From Sulfurimonas sp. (GTDB lineage Bacteria; Campylobacterota; Campylobacteria; Campylobacterales; Sulfurimonadaceae): a stretch of 64,000 nt of DNA. The position numbers and the translations under genes are program-made. Location of the stretch: positions 37,018 through 101,017 of the forward strand of contig NZ_JBFHGL010000011.1 in NCBI RefSeq assembly GCF_041583195.1. Direction: 5' to 3'. The notes beneath the pieces are model-generated. The model worked only from the letters and a program-made list of their open reading frames with translations, was not told the origin of the DNA and did not search any database. This document shows, piece after piece, positions 1-8,619 of this stretch. Each line of letters begins with the position of its first letter. Position 1 is the first letter of the stretch.

Positions 1-2
1 AA

Positions 3-998
3 GATGTATTTTTAAACTGTACTATCTTTAAAAACAATGTTATTGAAGTACTTTACATAAATAAAATTGAGATAGAAGAGATTCGTAAAGTAACTAATAT
101 TTTAGATAAGAATCTGCATAGAATACTAGGTATATACACAAAACAAAAACGTGACAGAGATCAGAAATCTAATTTTCATACAGACCTCATTGAAGAACAC
201 GTAGCCTTAAGTACTACAAATACGGATGGCATCATAACATATGTAACGGATGCATTTTGTAAACTATCTGGTTATACAGAGAGTGAACTAGTAGGCAATA
301 CGCACAGTTTACTAAGTCATCCTGATATGCCTAATGATTTTTTTAAGTCTATGTGGAAAAAAATAAAGAAAAATCAAGTATGGAAAGGTAAAGTCAAAAA
401 TAGAAAAAAAGACGGCGGAGAGTTTATAGCAAGAACAGAGATAATACCCTTTTTAGATAAAGACGGTAGTGTTATTGAATATGTAGCTATAAGACATGAT
501 ATTACAGATAAAGAGCTATCAAATATTGATCCGCTAACTGGTATGTACAATAGGAGATATTACAAAGCTGTAATTGATGATATATTTGAAACACATCAAA
601 AACTATCTATCATGGTAATAGATATCGATCACTTCAAAAGTATAAACGATAATCACGGTCATAGCTTTGGAGACTTGGTATTAAAAGAGTTTTCAAAAGT
701 TTTATCTAGAAAAATACGTAATAAAGACCTATGTATAAGATGGGGTGGAGAAGAGTTTGTTGCCTTACTTCCTGGTACAGAACTTGAAAAAGCAATAGAA
801 ATTGCAGAGAGAATAAGAACAACTATCGAGAGCCTTGAAATTCTAGATAAAAACTCAGGAACATCTGTAGATATAAAATGCTCCATTGGAGTAACAACTA
901 GATATGAAAATGATACATATTCAAGCATGTTTGACAGAGCTGACGGTAATTTATATACCGCCAAAAACAATGGTAGAAATATGGTGATATCTAAATAG
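3..998 (+). CDS. PAS-GGDEF diguanylate cyclase, 5' partial
   Basis: The reading frame is open from base 3, so the start lies off the left edge and at least 331 residues are present. A PAS-like segment (nt ~190-510, with SGYTESELVG) precedes a GGDEF domain. The active-site motif GGEEF is at nt 744-758. An RxxD motif (RNKD) sits five residues upstream, the position of the product-inhibition I-site. GGEEF is a catalytically competent variant, so the protein probably makes cyclic di-GMP in response to a signal sensed by PAS. The sequence ahead of PAS may be another sensory domain. Its stop lies one base from the convergent ankyrin gene. Confidence 0.93.
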   Translation, partial: DVFLNCTIFKNNVIEVLYINKIEIEEIRKVTNILDKNLHRILGIYTKQKRDRDQKSNFHTDLIEEHVALSTTNTDGIITYVTDAFCKLSGYTESELVGNTHSLLSHPDMPNDFFKSMWKKIKKNQVWKGKVKNRKKDGGEFIARTEIIPFLDKDGSVIEYVAIRHDITDKELSNIDPLTGMYNRRYYKAVIDDIFETHQKLSIMVIDIDHFKSINDNHGHSFGDLVLKEFSKVLSRKIRNKDLCIRWGGEEFVALLPGTELEKAIEIAERIRTTIESLEILDKNSGTSVDIKCSIGVTTRYENDTYSSMFDRADGNLYTAKNNGRNMVISK

Positions 999-999
999 T

Positions 1000-2241
1000 T
1001 TAGAATAACCTTCTTAACAACATATCAACACCCTTGTCAACTGCTTTATCCACAATAGCATCGCCAACGCCTCTCTGTTGTGTAGCAGGAGTGGCCGAAC
1101 TTTTTTGATATACAACTTTTGTCTTATTGTTCTCTTTTGCTATACGCTGCTGCTCAGCCAATAAATTCTGCTGTTCTTTTTTGCGTTGCTGCTCTTTTAA
1201 AAGCTCCGTTGTAACATCCATCATTGCAGATATTATACTATCAGATAAACCCATTTTCTGCAGTTTTTCTACCTCATCCATAGAAAACTCTTTATATGGA
1301 GTTTTTACTCTTTTTATAAATGATATGATGATTTTTTCACTTTTACCTTTTTTAATCATATCACTAACATCTACAACTTTAAGATTTTTAGGTCCAGTTA
1401 GTTTTAGTTTTAATGTTTCATCTTTGATATATTGAACAGCTATAGGGTTTTTATAAACGAACTCTATTAGCTCTTTTTTATCTTTCTTAGATTCAAGCTC
1501 TGCAACTTTTTTTTCTAAAGTTTCCTTTTGTTGTGCTGTTTGAGTATTTTGATTAATATCTGAAGATTGTGCTACACTAAATTGCATATTTGGATCTTCT
1601 CTATATTGCAAGACAAATGAACGAGTTTGTTTCAACTTAGAAATCTTTTCCATATAAATATTATAGAACTGTTGGTTTGATTTATATTTCTCAGCAAGTT
1701 GTTCATGAATCTTTATATTAGAATCAATAGAAGCTACTAAATCATTTCCATATCCGTCCTTATCAGACATCTTAGCCCCTCTGCTCAGAAGAAGCTTGAT
1801 AGTATCTATGTTTCCGGTACGTATTGCATAATGTATAACTTCACCTTTATAGTTGTCTGTCTCATAAATATTTGCACCGCTGTTTATTAAAAGCTCAGCT
1901 ACTTTTGTAGCTCCTGAACTAGACGCCTGCATAAGTGGAGTAATTCCATATTTACTTTTTTTATCTACCAATGCACCGCTGCTAATTAGATACCTTGCAA
2001 TTGACAGATAATTATCATTTGTTGAAGCATAATGAAGTGCAGTATTTCCTAAACTTGACTCAACTTCATTTACCCTACCAGCCTGAACATACTTTTTTGC
2101 ATTATTCATATCTACTGCGGCTAAAACAGGTGTTATTTCACCAGAACTTCTAACTGCACTATATCTAGGTTGTGCAACACAACCACTAAGTAATACTAAA
2201 GCAATAAGCATAGACGAAAAATCAACTAACCTTTTTTTCAT
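1000..2241 (-). CDS. Ankyrin-repeat lipoprotein (shorter paralogue)
   Basis: This is a 413-residue protein with a lipoprotein signal peptide: a positive N-terminus, a hydrophobic run and lipobox LLSGC with Cys21. Ankyrin repeats follow (residues ~65-170, e.g. GNTALHYAS, GITPLMQAS). A Gln/Lys-rich coiled region and a C-terminal module of about 150 residues come next, and the module is closely shared with the next gene. Shared motifs include IKRVKTPYKEF, an MGLSD motif, RKKEQQ and a terminal VDKGV-MLLR helix. The likely role is a membrane-anchored periplasmic binding or scaffold protein. No function can be named. It is a tandem duplicate of the neighbouring gene, with a different number of repeats. 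Confidence 0.9.
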   Translation of the reverse strand: MKKRLVDFSSMLIALVLLSGCVAQPRYSAVRSSGEITPVLAAVDMNNAKKYVQAGRVNEVESSLGNTALHYASTNDNYLSIARYLISSGALVDKKSKYGITPLMQASSSGATKVAELLINSGANIYETDNYKGEVIHYAIRTGNIDTIKLLLSRGAKMSDKDGYGNDLVASIDSNIKIHEQLAEKYKSNQQFYNIYMEKISKLKQTRSFVLQYREDPNMQFSVAQSSDINQNTQTAQQKETLEKKVAELESKKDKKELIEFVYKNPIAVQYIKDETLKLKLTGPKNLKVVDVSDMIKKGKSEKIIISFIKRVKTPYKEFSMDEVEKLQKMGLSDSIISAMMDVTTELLKEQQRKKEQQNLLAEQQRIAKENNKTKVVYQKSSATPATQQRGVGDAIVDKAVDKGVDMLLRRLF

Positions 2242-2310
2242 AAAAACCCCTTTTTATTTTATAATAAAAAATTATAATCTAAAAAATATAAGCACTATCT
2301 TAAGCAATTA

Positions 2311-4404
2311 TTAGAATAATTTTCTTAACAACATCTCAACACCCTTGTCAACCGCTTTATCTACTGCTTTATCTATAATAACATCCCCAACTGTTTTTTG
2401 CTGCAGACTAGGACCTTGTTGATATATAACTTTTGTTTTACTGTTTTCTTTTGCTATACGCTGCTGTTCAGATAATAAAAACTGTTGCTCTTTTTTACGT
2501 TGTTCATCTTTTAATAACTCAGTTGTAACATCGATCATTGAGGCAATAATATTATCGCTTAAACCCATTTCAATAAGTGTATCGATTTCATCTAATGTAA
2601 ACTCTTTATATGGTGTTTTTACCCTTTTGATCAATGAAATAACTATTACTTCACTTTTGCCTTGTTTTAAAAGTTTACGAATGTCTCCAACTTTCATACC
2701 GCGTGGACCTGTAAACATTAAACGTAATGAATCATCAGATATGTAATACGCTGCACTAGGATTTTTATCTGTATATGTTTTAAGACCTTGAAAATCCTTA
2801 TTGTTTATAAATTCATTAACAATAATGCGTTGTTGCTTCTTTTTATCCTCTTCTACCTCTCTCTTAGCTAGAGATGGATCTTTAAAATATTTTAACAGTT
2901 TATATTGATTTGATTGAGTGGCCACTATTTGAGCTGTTCTGCCATAACTGTCTTTAAGCATTAAGTTTGTATCCATGCCTATTAAGTATTTTACAATTGC
3001 CTCTTGATCTTTTATCTCTTCTTTCTCTCTATATAAAGCCAAATGTAAAGGTGTATAATTTATTTTGCCTTTATATACTGTTTGCGCATTTAAATCAGCT
3101 CCATTATTAGCTAAATACTTAACAACATCAATATTGTTATATCTTGCTGCTAAATGTAAAGGTTCCCATCCATCCGGTTGTGCTGCATTAATATCTGCAT
3201 TGTTTTCTACTAAAGATTTAACTATATTTAAAGAACTGTTTCGAGCTGTAAAATGCAATATTGTTTTATTATCAGATGTTTTAATGTTAGGATTCGCGCC
3301 ATGTTCAAGAAGAAACTTAATTATGGCTTCTTGATCTTTTAGCTGTTCTTTTTCTCTATATATAGTAAGTATTAGTGGAGTATTATGTGCTTTGCCTTTA
3401 TGCAGGGTTTGTGCATTCAGATCTACTCCATTTTGTACTAAATATTTTACAACATCTAAGCTGTTATATCTTGCTGCTAAATGTAAAGGATTCCAATTAT
3501 CTACAGTTTTAGAATTAATATCAGCCTTATGCTTTATAAAAAGTTTTACAATATCCAAAGAGGTATTTTGAGCTGCATCCAAAAATGCTGTCCAGTCACT
3601 TTTTCCTTTTATATTAGCATTAGCACCATTTTTAAGCAAACAATCTATAACTCTTATCTTGTCATTAAGGCGTTCTTTTTCTCTATATAATGCCAAATAT
3701 AAAGGAGTATGGTTTGGTATACCTTTATCAAGGATCTGTACATCTAAATCTACTCCTTGTTTAACTAAATATTCAACTACATCTGCGCTGTTATACCTAG
3801 CTGCTAAATGTAAAGCAGTCCATCGATCAGATGTTGTATCGTTTATATTAGCCTTATTGTTTATCAAAAATTTTACTATCTCTAAAGGTTTTTCTCTAGA
3901 GGCAATCAAAAGAGGTGTCCAATTATTTTTTGCCGCTATATTTACATCTGCACCTTTTTCCAATAGAAATTTTATAACAGATATTTGCTCTTTTAAACTT
4001 TCGTTCTCTCTATATATTGACAAGTATATAGGAGTAACTTTCTCAGAGCTCTCAGCGTTTAAATCAGCTCCATTTTTAAGAAGATATTTTACGACATCAA
4101 AACTATTGTATCTAACTGCATAATGTAATGGTGTCCAGAGTGATTTTGATTTTGCATTTATACTTGCACCTTTTTGAACCAAGTACTCCACCGTAGCTAG
4201 ATCAGCTGATTTAGCTGCGTACATTAAAGCAGTAATACCTTTTTCATCTACTTCATCAACTTTAGAACCTTTATCAATTTCCTGTTTCATCATCTTAAAG
4301 TTGTTGTTTTTTGCAGCAGAAACCACAGGTGAAGATGCGACACATCCGGTAAATATAAGCATACTAAACATCAAGACAGTTACATAGATTATTCTCTTTT
4401 TCAT
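2311..4404 (-). CDS. Ankyrin-repeat lipoprotein with 109-residue super-repeats
   Basis: This is a 697-residue protein with lipobox IFTGC at Cys21. About a dozen ankyrin units are organised as a higher-order repeat. The anchor W-x-PLHLAARYN recurs near residues 90, 195, 304 and 413, i.e. every 105-109 residues (three ankyrin units), with one unit in each period carrying an atypical YREKE insertion. The last ~150 residues form the same C-terminal module as the downstream paralogue. A Shine-Dalgarno-like AAAAGG precedes the ATG. It is probably exported, lipid-anchored and involved in protein binding; the partner is unknown. Confidence 0.9.
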   Translation of the reverse strand: MKKRIIYVTVLMFSMLIFTGCVASSPVVSAAKNNNFKMMKQEIDKGSKVDEVDEKGITALMYAAKSADLATVEYLVQKGASINAKSKSLWTPLHYAVRYNSFDVVKYLLKNGADLNAESSEKVTPIYLSIYRENESLKEQISVIKFLLEKGADVNIAAKNNWTPLLIASREKPLEIVKFLINNKANINDTTSDRWTALHLAARYNSADVVEYLVKQGVDLDVQILDKGIPNHTPLYLALYREKERLNDKIRVIDCLLKNGANANIKGKSDWTAFLDAAQNTSLDIVKLFIKHKADINSKTVDNWNPLHLAARYNSLDVVKYLVQNGVDLNAQTLHKGKAHNTPLILTIYREKEQLKDQEAIIKFLLEHGANPNIKTSDNKTILHFTARNSSLNIVKSLVENNADINAAQPDGWEPLHLAARYNNIDVVKYLANNGADLNAQTVYKGKINYTPLHLALYREKEEIKDQEAIVKYLIGMDTNLMLKDSYGRTAQIVATQSNQYKLLKYFKDPSLAKREVEEDKKKQQRIIVNEFINNKDFQGLKTYTDKNPSAAYYISDDSLRLMFTGPRGMKVGDIRKLLKQGKSEVIVISLIKRVKTPYKEFTLDEIDTLIEMGLSDNIIASMIDVTTELLKDEQRKKEQQFLLSEQQRIAKENSKTKVIYQQGPSLQQKTVGDVIIDKAVDKAVDKGVEMLLRKLF

Positions 4405-4477
4405 CTCAAACCTTTTTACTTTCCGGTATATTTAAATATTTTACAAAAAAGATCTTTAAATAATTTACAATTTACTA

Positions 4478-4483
4478 TATAAT
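4478..4483 (+). promoter_or_regulatory. Candidate -10 box for the GAF gene
   Basis: A perfect TATAAT lies about 29 bases upstream of the ATG at 4512 in the divergent gap between the ankyrin and GAF genes. A transcript starting near 4490 would give the ATG a short leader with a GGGG ribosome-binding site. It would put the alternative TTG at 4491 at the very 5' end. The call is from sequence only. Confidence 0.4.
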
Positions 4484-4511
4484 TATTCAATTGACAAAAG
4501 TGGGGTTCTAT

Positions 4512-5018
4512 ATGAAATATGCACAAACTTATAACAAACTGGCAGAATTTGGAAGAAAAGTATTAGAGATCGAAGTAGTAGATGAGATTCTTCCCTACAT
4601 ATCAAAATATGCTAAAGATACTATCGGTGCCGATAGATGTTCAATATTTGTATATGATCAAGATAAAGAAGAACTTTGGACAACACTTGCCGATAATGTT
4701 GAAAGAATAACTGTGCCTTCGGATAGAGGTTTGGTAGGTTATGCCTTGGCTACAAAAGAAGGGCTTATTGAAAACAACCCTTATAAAAACGAACATTTTT
4801 ACAAAGATGTCGACACTGAAACAGGATATATAACTAAGAATGTTATCGTAGCTCCTATTTTAGGTTCTCAAGGAGAAGTTGTAGGTGTGTTTCAACTTAT
4901 AAACAAAGAGGATGAATTTGATATTGACGATGCAAAATTTATGAAGTTTTTCGCTCACTATATAAGCGGATTTTTAGAACTGGCAGAACTTAACGAGCAT
5001 CTGGATAACAAAAAGTAG
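4512..5018 (+). CDS. GAF-domain protein
   Basis: This is a 168-residue protein that is almost entirely one GAF domain: DRCSIFVYD, VGYALATKEG, NVIVAPI and VGVFQLINK are typical of GAF strands. There is no attached output domain, so it may sense a small molecule or redox state and act through a partner. I chose the ATG at 4512, with GGGG nine bases upstream, over an in-frame TTG at 4491. The 3' end overlaps the convergent pseudouridine synthase gene by 29 bases. Confidence 0.88.
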   Translation: MKYAQTYNKLAEFGRKVLEIEVVDEILPYISKYAKDTIGADRCSIFVYDQDKEELWTTLADNVERITVPSDRGLVGYALATKEGLIENNPYKNEHFYKDVDTETGYITKNVIVAPILGSQGEVVGVFQLINKEDEFDIDDAKFMKFFAHYISGFLELAELNEHLDNKK

Positions 5019-5745
5019 ACCTGCAAATATTTGAGAATGTCTCATCTAATCCTGCTTTTATAACTATCTCTTTTTTCAAGTATGGATGATACAGTTTTAA
5101 TTCACTGGCATGTAAAAGCATTCTATGGCAGTTAAACTCTGCTCTTATGAGTTTATTATGCTCCCCTCTTCCGTATTTCGTATCACCTAAAAGATGATGA
5201 GATATATGCTTCATATGTCTTCTAATCTGATGCTTTCTTCCCGTTTTCGGTTTTAGCTCAACCAAAGAGTATCTTACTTTATCGTAACGTCCCACTGCAA
5301 AATCTAGCTCGGCCCTTGCCAATGTTTTATAGTGAGTTACAGCTTCTTGTGCATCTTTATCGGTTTTTGCGTCTTTGTCTGCTATTTTGTCAAGTTTCTC
5401 TTTTAAAGCATAATCGATCACACCCTCATCATCAGTATATCCGCGTACAGCTGCAATATAAGTCTTTTGAATTGCATTGTTTTTAAACTGTTCTGATACC
5501 AAGTTTGCACTCTCTTTATCAAGTGCAAAAAAAAGTACGCCAGAAGTAGGTTTATCTAAGCGGTGAAGAGGATATACATACTGCCCTATCTGATCACGAA
5601 GCATCTGAACTGCAAAACGTGTTTCATGCCTGTCGATCGGTGATCTGTGTACTAAAAGTCCTGAAGGTTTGTTGATAGCAATGTAGTGTTCATCTTGATA
5701 TATAATCTCTAATTCTTCATTTATATTCATATGGAATTGTATCAT
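4990..5745 (-). CDS. truC: tRNA pseudouridine synthase, TruC-like
   Basis: This RluA-family enzyme has 251 residues. It contains the catalytic HRLDKPTSGV motif, whose Asp attacks uridine, and an opening YQDEHYIAINKPSGLLVHRS with DRHET, which resembles TruC (pseudouridine 65 of some tRNAs) more than the rRNA enzymes. There is no S4 domain. GRKHQIRRHMKH is the conserved RNA-binding motif. The start is uncertain: another ATG lies 15 bases inside (5730), and neither has a clear Shine-Dalgarno. It converges on and overlaps the GAF gene. The target site is inferred from family resemblance. Confidence 0.88.
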   Translation of the reverse strand: MIQFHMNINEELEIIYQDEHYIAINKPSGLLVHRSPIDRHETRFAVQMLRDQIGQYVYPLHRLDKPTSGVLFFALDKESANLVSEQFKNNAIQKTYIAAVRGYTDDEGVIDYALKEKLDKIADKDAKTDKDAQEAVTHYKTLARAELDFAVGRYDKVRYSLVELKPKTGRKHQIRRHMKHISHHLLGDTKYGRGEHNKLIRAEFNCHRMLLHASELKLYHPYLKKEIVIKAGLDETFSNICRSTFCYPDAR

Positions 5746-5752
5746 TTTAATC

Positions 5753-5758
5753 TATAAT
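5753..5758 (+). promoter_or_regulatory. Candidate -10 box upstream of the 5806 gene
   Basis: A perfect TATAAT lies 48 bases before the ATG at 5806, in the short divergent gap after the TruC-like gene. AAAAAGG precedes the start codon. The assignment is by sequence and position only. Confidence 0.35.
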
Positions 5759-5805
5759 GAAGTTAGATAATATAAAATAATACTATCTTACAAAAAAGGT
5801 TTAAA

Positions 5806-6435
5806 ATGGATTACAGTTTTTCTATAACAGGACTTTTAAAAGAAGCTTTTGATCGTTCTTACGGGGTAAAAGGTACAATTGTCGGTGCTTCATTAATATA
5901 TGGAATTGTTGCCGTAATAATTTCAGCAATACTGGAACTTGTTTTTCCATCTGGAGACTCTTTTTTTAATGGAATCATTCAAACTCTTATATCAGCACCG
6001 ATCACTGTACCTATTATGGTTGGTGTAACATTTTTGGGTATTAACCATGCAAGAGGTTTAGATATAAATATACCTTCTATATTTGATTATTTTGGGATGA
6101 TGGTACCAATAATAACAACTTTTATTTTAATGTATATCTGTTTAATTATAGGTTTTACTTTACTTATTCTTCCTGGTATATATCTTGCAGTTTCATATAC
6201 ATTTGCTTATCAACTGGTTGCAGATAAAGGTCTTGGTGCATGGGAGGCTATGGAATTATCAAGAAAAACTGTTACCAAACAATGGTTTAAATTCTTTGGT
6301 TTAGGACTTTTAAGTGCATTAATTATTATACTAAGTATTATACCGCTTGGTATTGGTCTTATTTGGAGTATACCAACAGTTTATATAGCTTATGGACTTT
6401 TATACCACCATATATTTGATGATGAAGAAGTTTAA
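5806..6435 (+). CDS. Polytopic membrane protein, unknown function
   Basis: This is a 209-residue integral membrane protein with about five to six hydrophobic segments. A short cytoplasmic amphipathic start (MDYSFSITGLLKEAFDRSYG) is followed by alternating membrane helices. The stretch LLILPGIYLAVSYTFA then KGLGAWEAMELSRK resembles the DUF975/YciC-like family of uncharacterised membrane proteins, where an LPG turn and a W-A-M-S motif recur. It ends with an acidic tail. No function can be assigned. It stands as a single gene with its own candidate promoter. Confidence 0.85.
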   Translation: MDYSFSITGLLKEAFDRSYGVKGTIVGASLIYGIVAVIISAILELVFPSGDSFFNGIIQTLISAPITVPIMVGVTFLGINHARGLDINIPSIFDYFGMMVPIITTFILMYICLIIGFTLLILPGIYLAVSYTFAYQLVADKGLGAWEAMELSRKTVTKQWFKFFGLGLLSALIIILSIIPLGIGLIWSIPTVYIAYGLLYHHIFDDEEV

Positions 6436-6490
6436 AATATTTGCGTGATAAGTTTGTGATATATTTCAAAATCTTTTGATATTAACTTGA

Positions 6491-6496
6491 TATAAT
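6491..6496 (+). promoter_or_regulatory. Candidate -10 box for the DUF4395 gene
   Basis: A perfect TATAAT (context TTGATATAAT) is followed by an AAAAAGGA ribosome-binding site at about 6513-6520 and a TTG start at 6527. The spacing fits a sigma-70 type promoter with a short leader. Confidence 0.45.
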
Positions 6497-6526
6497 TTCC
6501 CATAATAAAGTGAAAAAGGAAATTTT

Positions 6527-7273
6527 TTGAACTTAAATAGTTTTTTATGGGAATATGGGGCAAAAGTTCCCGGTTACGACGTCAGAGTTGTAAATGAAAG
6601 AGAAGTAAGAGCAGCAGCAGGTATACTTGGAACACTAGGTATGATAGTTGTATTTGTTGCTATCGGTTTTAATCATACTATCGTAGCAAGAATCTATCTT
6701 GCATTTATGTTTCTTGATTTTACAGCTAGATTAATTAGCACAAACTATGCTCCATCTTTACTTTTAGGAAGATTCTTCGTACAAAATCAAAAACCTGAAT
6801 ATACTGGTGCTGCTCAAAAACGATTTGCATGGCTACTAGGCTGGATCATTTTCCTTCCAATGCTATGGTGGTTTGTTATAAACTGGGATATCAGTTTTTA
6901 CAAAGTTTTACTTTGTGTGCTTTGTCTTCTTCTTACTTTTCTTGAGAGTGCATTTTCAATATGTATAGGATGTATGCTGTATCAAACGATCACAAGAAAA
7001 GATGCACAACATTGTCCTGGTGGCGTGTGTGAAATACGTGAAAAAGAGCCAATCCAGATGTTTAATCCTGTACAAAAAGCAATAACTGCCCTAACTATGA
7101 TAGGACTTGTTGTTGGTACATACCTATTTTTAGCGACACAAGAACCTAAAACATTCTTCGGTGAGTTTTTACATGAAATGGTATTAACAGATGCTCAACT
7201 TAAAAAAATAGAAGAGGAAAAGTACAAAAAAGCTATGGAAGCTGAATTTGGAAGTGATGACGAAGACTTCTAA
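6527..7273 (+). CDS. DUF4395 family membrane protein
   Basis: This 248-residue membrane protein resembles the DUF4395 family. An N-terminal stretch holding a conserved NEREVRAAAG is followed by membrane helices and the cysteine pair CIGC at the end of a helix, then a second cysteine pattern CPGGVC. The cysteines suggest a thiol or metal-related role, but none is established. The start is TTG with AAAAAGGA seven bases upstream. The C-terminus is charged and probably cytoplasmic. The last four bases (CTAA) also hold the stop of the convergent helicase. Confidence 0.86.
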   Translation: MNLNSFLWEYGAKVPGYDVRVVNEREVRAAAGILGTLGMIVVFVAIGFNHTIVARIYLAFMFLDFTARLISTNYAPSLLLGRFFVQNQKPEYTGAAQKRFAWLLGWIIFLPMLWWFVINWDISFYKVLLCVLCLLLTFLESAFSICIGCMLYQTITRKDAQHCPGGVCEIREKEPIQMFNPVQKAITALTMIGLVVGTYLFLATQEPKTFFGEFLHEMVLTDAQLKKIEEEKYKKAMEAEFGSDDEDF

Positions 7274-8529
7274 CCTCTCTTCGTCACTTTTCTGTGTTTG
7301 GCAGTAGTTTTTTTATAGTGCTTTTTACGAGGTTTCTTATCCTCTTTTTTATGCTCTGATTTTAATTTAACTTCATCTCTGTCTTTACGTCTTGCATTAG
7401 GATCAGGCTCAAATCCTTCAACTGTTTCTTTTGGTATTCTCTGACCTATTAGACGTTCAATATCTTTAATATCATACTTTTCATATATATCTAAAAGTGT
7501 TATAGCTTCACCGTCACGTCCTGCACGACCAGTACGCCCTACACGGTGAACATAATCTTCAGGAACGCTTGGAAGCTCATAGTTGATCACGTATGGAAGC
7601 TCTTCTATATCTAATCCGCGGGAAGCTATATCTGTAGCTACAAGTACACGAATTTTTTCCTCTTTAAAAGCATTTAGTGTTTTAAGACGTTTTGCCTGTG
7701 TCTTGTCTCCGTGGATTACATCTGCTTTTAATCCGTCTTTTTTAAGCTCTTCAACTAACTCATCTGCACTTGCTTTTGTCTTTGTAAACACAAGAACTTG
7801 TCTAAAGTTACGTGAACCTATTAAGTATGCACAAAGAGCTGCTTTTTTATCTACATCAACAAGATATGCTACTTGATTTATAGTATCAACAGTTGAGTTC
7901 TTCTTAGCCGATTCAATGAACTGAGGTTTTCTAAGAATCAGTTTTGAAAGCTTTCTAACCTTGTCACTATAAGTTGCTGAGAAAAGCAGAGTTTGATGGT
8001 TTTTAGGAAGTAAAGGATGAGTTTTTCTGATCTCTTTAACAAAACCCATATCAAGCATTCTGTCTGCTTCATCAAGTACAAATATCTCAACATCATCAAG
8101 CTTTAATCCGTTATCTACATGTTCGATCAAACGACCAGGCGTAGCTATAACTATATCTACACCTTTTTTTAAAATACGCTGTTGAGACTGTATATCTTTT
8201 CCGCCTACCAGAACAGCTATATTTAGCTTCATATTTTTTGCATAGTTATTAAGATCTTCATAGATCTGAATACTAAGTTCACGTGTAGGAGATAAGATTA
8301 CCCCGCGAAGAGTTCTGTTTTCATCTGCACTTGTATTTCTAAGTCTTTGAAGCATAGGCAGTCCAAACGCAGCCGTTTTACCGGTACCTGTTTGAGCTGT
8401 TGCAAAAATATCTTCTTTTGCTAAAACAAGTGGAATAGCTCTAGTTTGGATTGTAGTAGGGTTTTCATAGCCTAACTCTCTTATAGCAGATAACAGTGGC
8501 TTCATAACACCTAGTTTTTCAAATGACAT
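7270..8529 (-). CDS. rhlE: DEAD-box RNA helicase, RhlE-like
   Basis: This 419-residue protein carries the full helicase motif set: Q-motif region PTTIQTRAIP, motif I AQTGTGKT, PTRELSIQ, ATPGRL, DEAD (VLDEADRML), SAT (LFSATYS), TDIASRGLDIEEL and HRVGRTGRAGR. The two RecA-like domains are followed by a Lys/Arg-rich tail of about 50 residues that probably binds RNA, as in RhlE. The expected role is ATP-dependent RNA unwinding in ribosome assembly or mRNA decay. RhlE rather than CsdA or SrmB is judged from the short tail and motif wording. Confidence 0.93.
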   Translation of the reverse strand: MSFEKLGVMKPLLSAIRELGYENPTTIQTRAIPLVLAKEDIFATAQTGTGKTAAFGLPMLQRLRNTSADENRTLRGVILSPTRELSIQIYEDLNNYAKNMKLNIAVLVGGKDIQSQQRILKKGVDIVIATPGRLIEHVDNGLKLDDVEIFVLDEADRMLDMGFVKEIRKTHPLLPKNHQTLLFSATYSDKVRKLSKLILRKPQFIESAKKNSTVDTINQVAYLVDVDKKAALCAYLIGSRNFRQVLVFTKTKASADELVEELKKDGLKADVIHGDKTQAKRLKTLNAFKEEKIRVLVATDIASRGLDIEELPYVINYELPSVPEDYVHRVGRTGRAGRDGEAITLLDIYEKYDIKDIERLIGQRIPKETVEGFEPDPNARRKDRDEVKLKSEHKKEDKKPRKKHYKKTTAKHRKVTKRG

Positions 8530-8551
8530 ATAGATTCTCTCTTTAACTTAA

Positions 8552-8557
8552 CTTATA
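8552..8557 (-). promoter_or_regulatory. Candidate -10 box for the helicase gene
   Basis: On the minus strand TATAAG lies about 22 bases upstream of the helicase ATG at 8529. A divergent TATAAT for the DUF2062 gene lies 30 bases further on. The match is one base off consensus. Confidence 0.3.
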
Positions 8558-8586
8558 ATTTATATGAAATTTTAGCATATTAAAGA

Positions 8587-8592
8587 TATAAT
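8587..8592 (+). promoter_or_regulatory. Candidate -10 box for the DUF2062 gene
   Basis: A perfect TATAAT (context AAAGATATAAT) lies 28 bases upstream of the ATG at 8620. This is the same arrangement seen before several other first genes in this window. Confidence 0.42.
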
Positions 8593-8619
8593 CCCACCAA
8601 TACGAAACGGTTAACAAAA

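Noticed and set aside
3659..4123. Long plus-strand frame opposite the large ankyrin gene
   Set aside because: It is the antisense shadow of the repeated ankyrin codons, has no ribosome-binding site and resembles no protein.
4491..4511. TTG start for the GAF gene
   Set aside because: It would lie at the predicted transcript start, with the TATAAT box ending only 7 bases before it, whereas ATG 4512 has GGGG at normal spacing.
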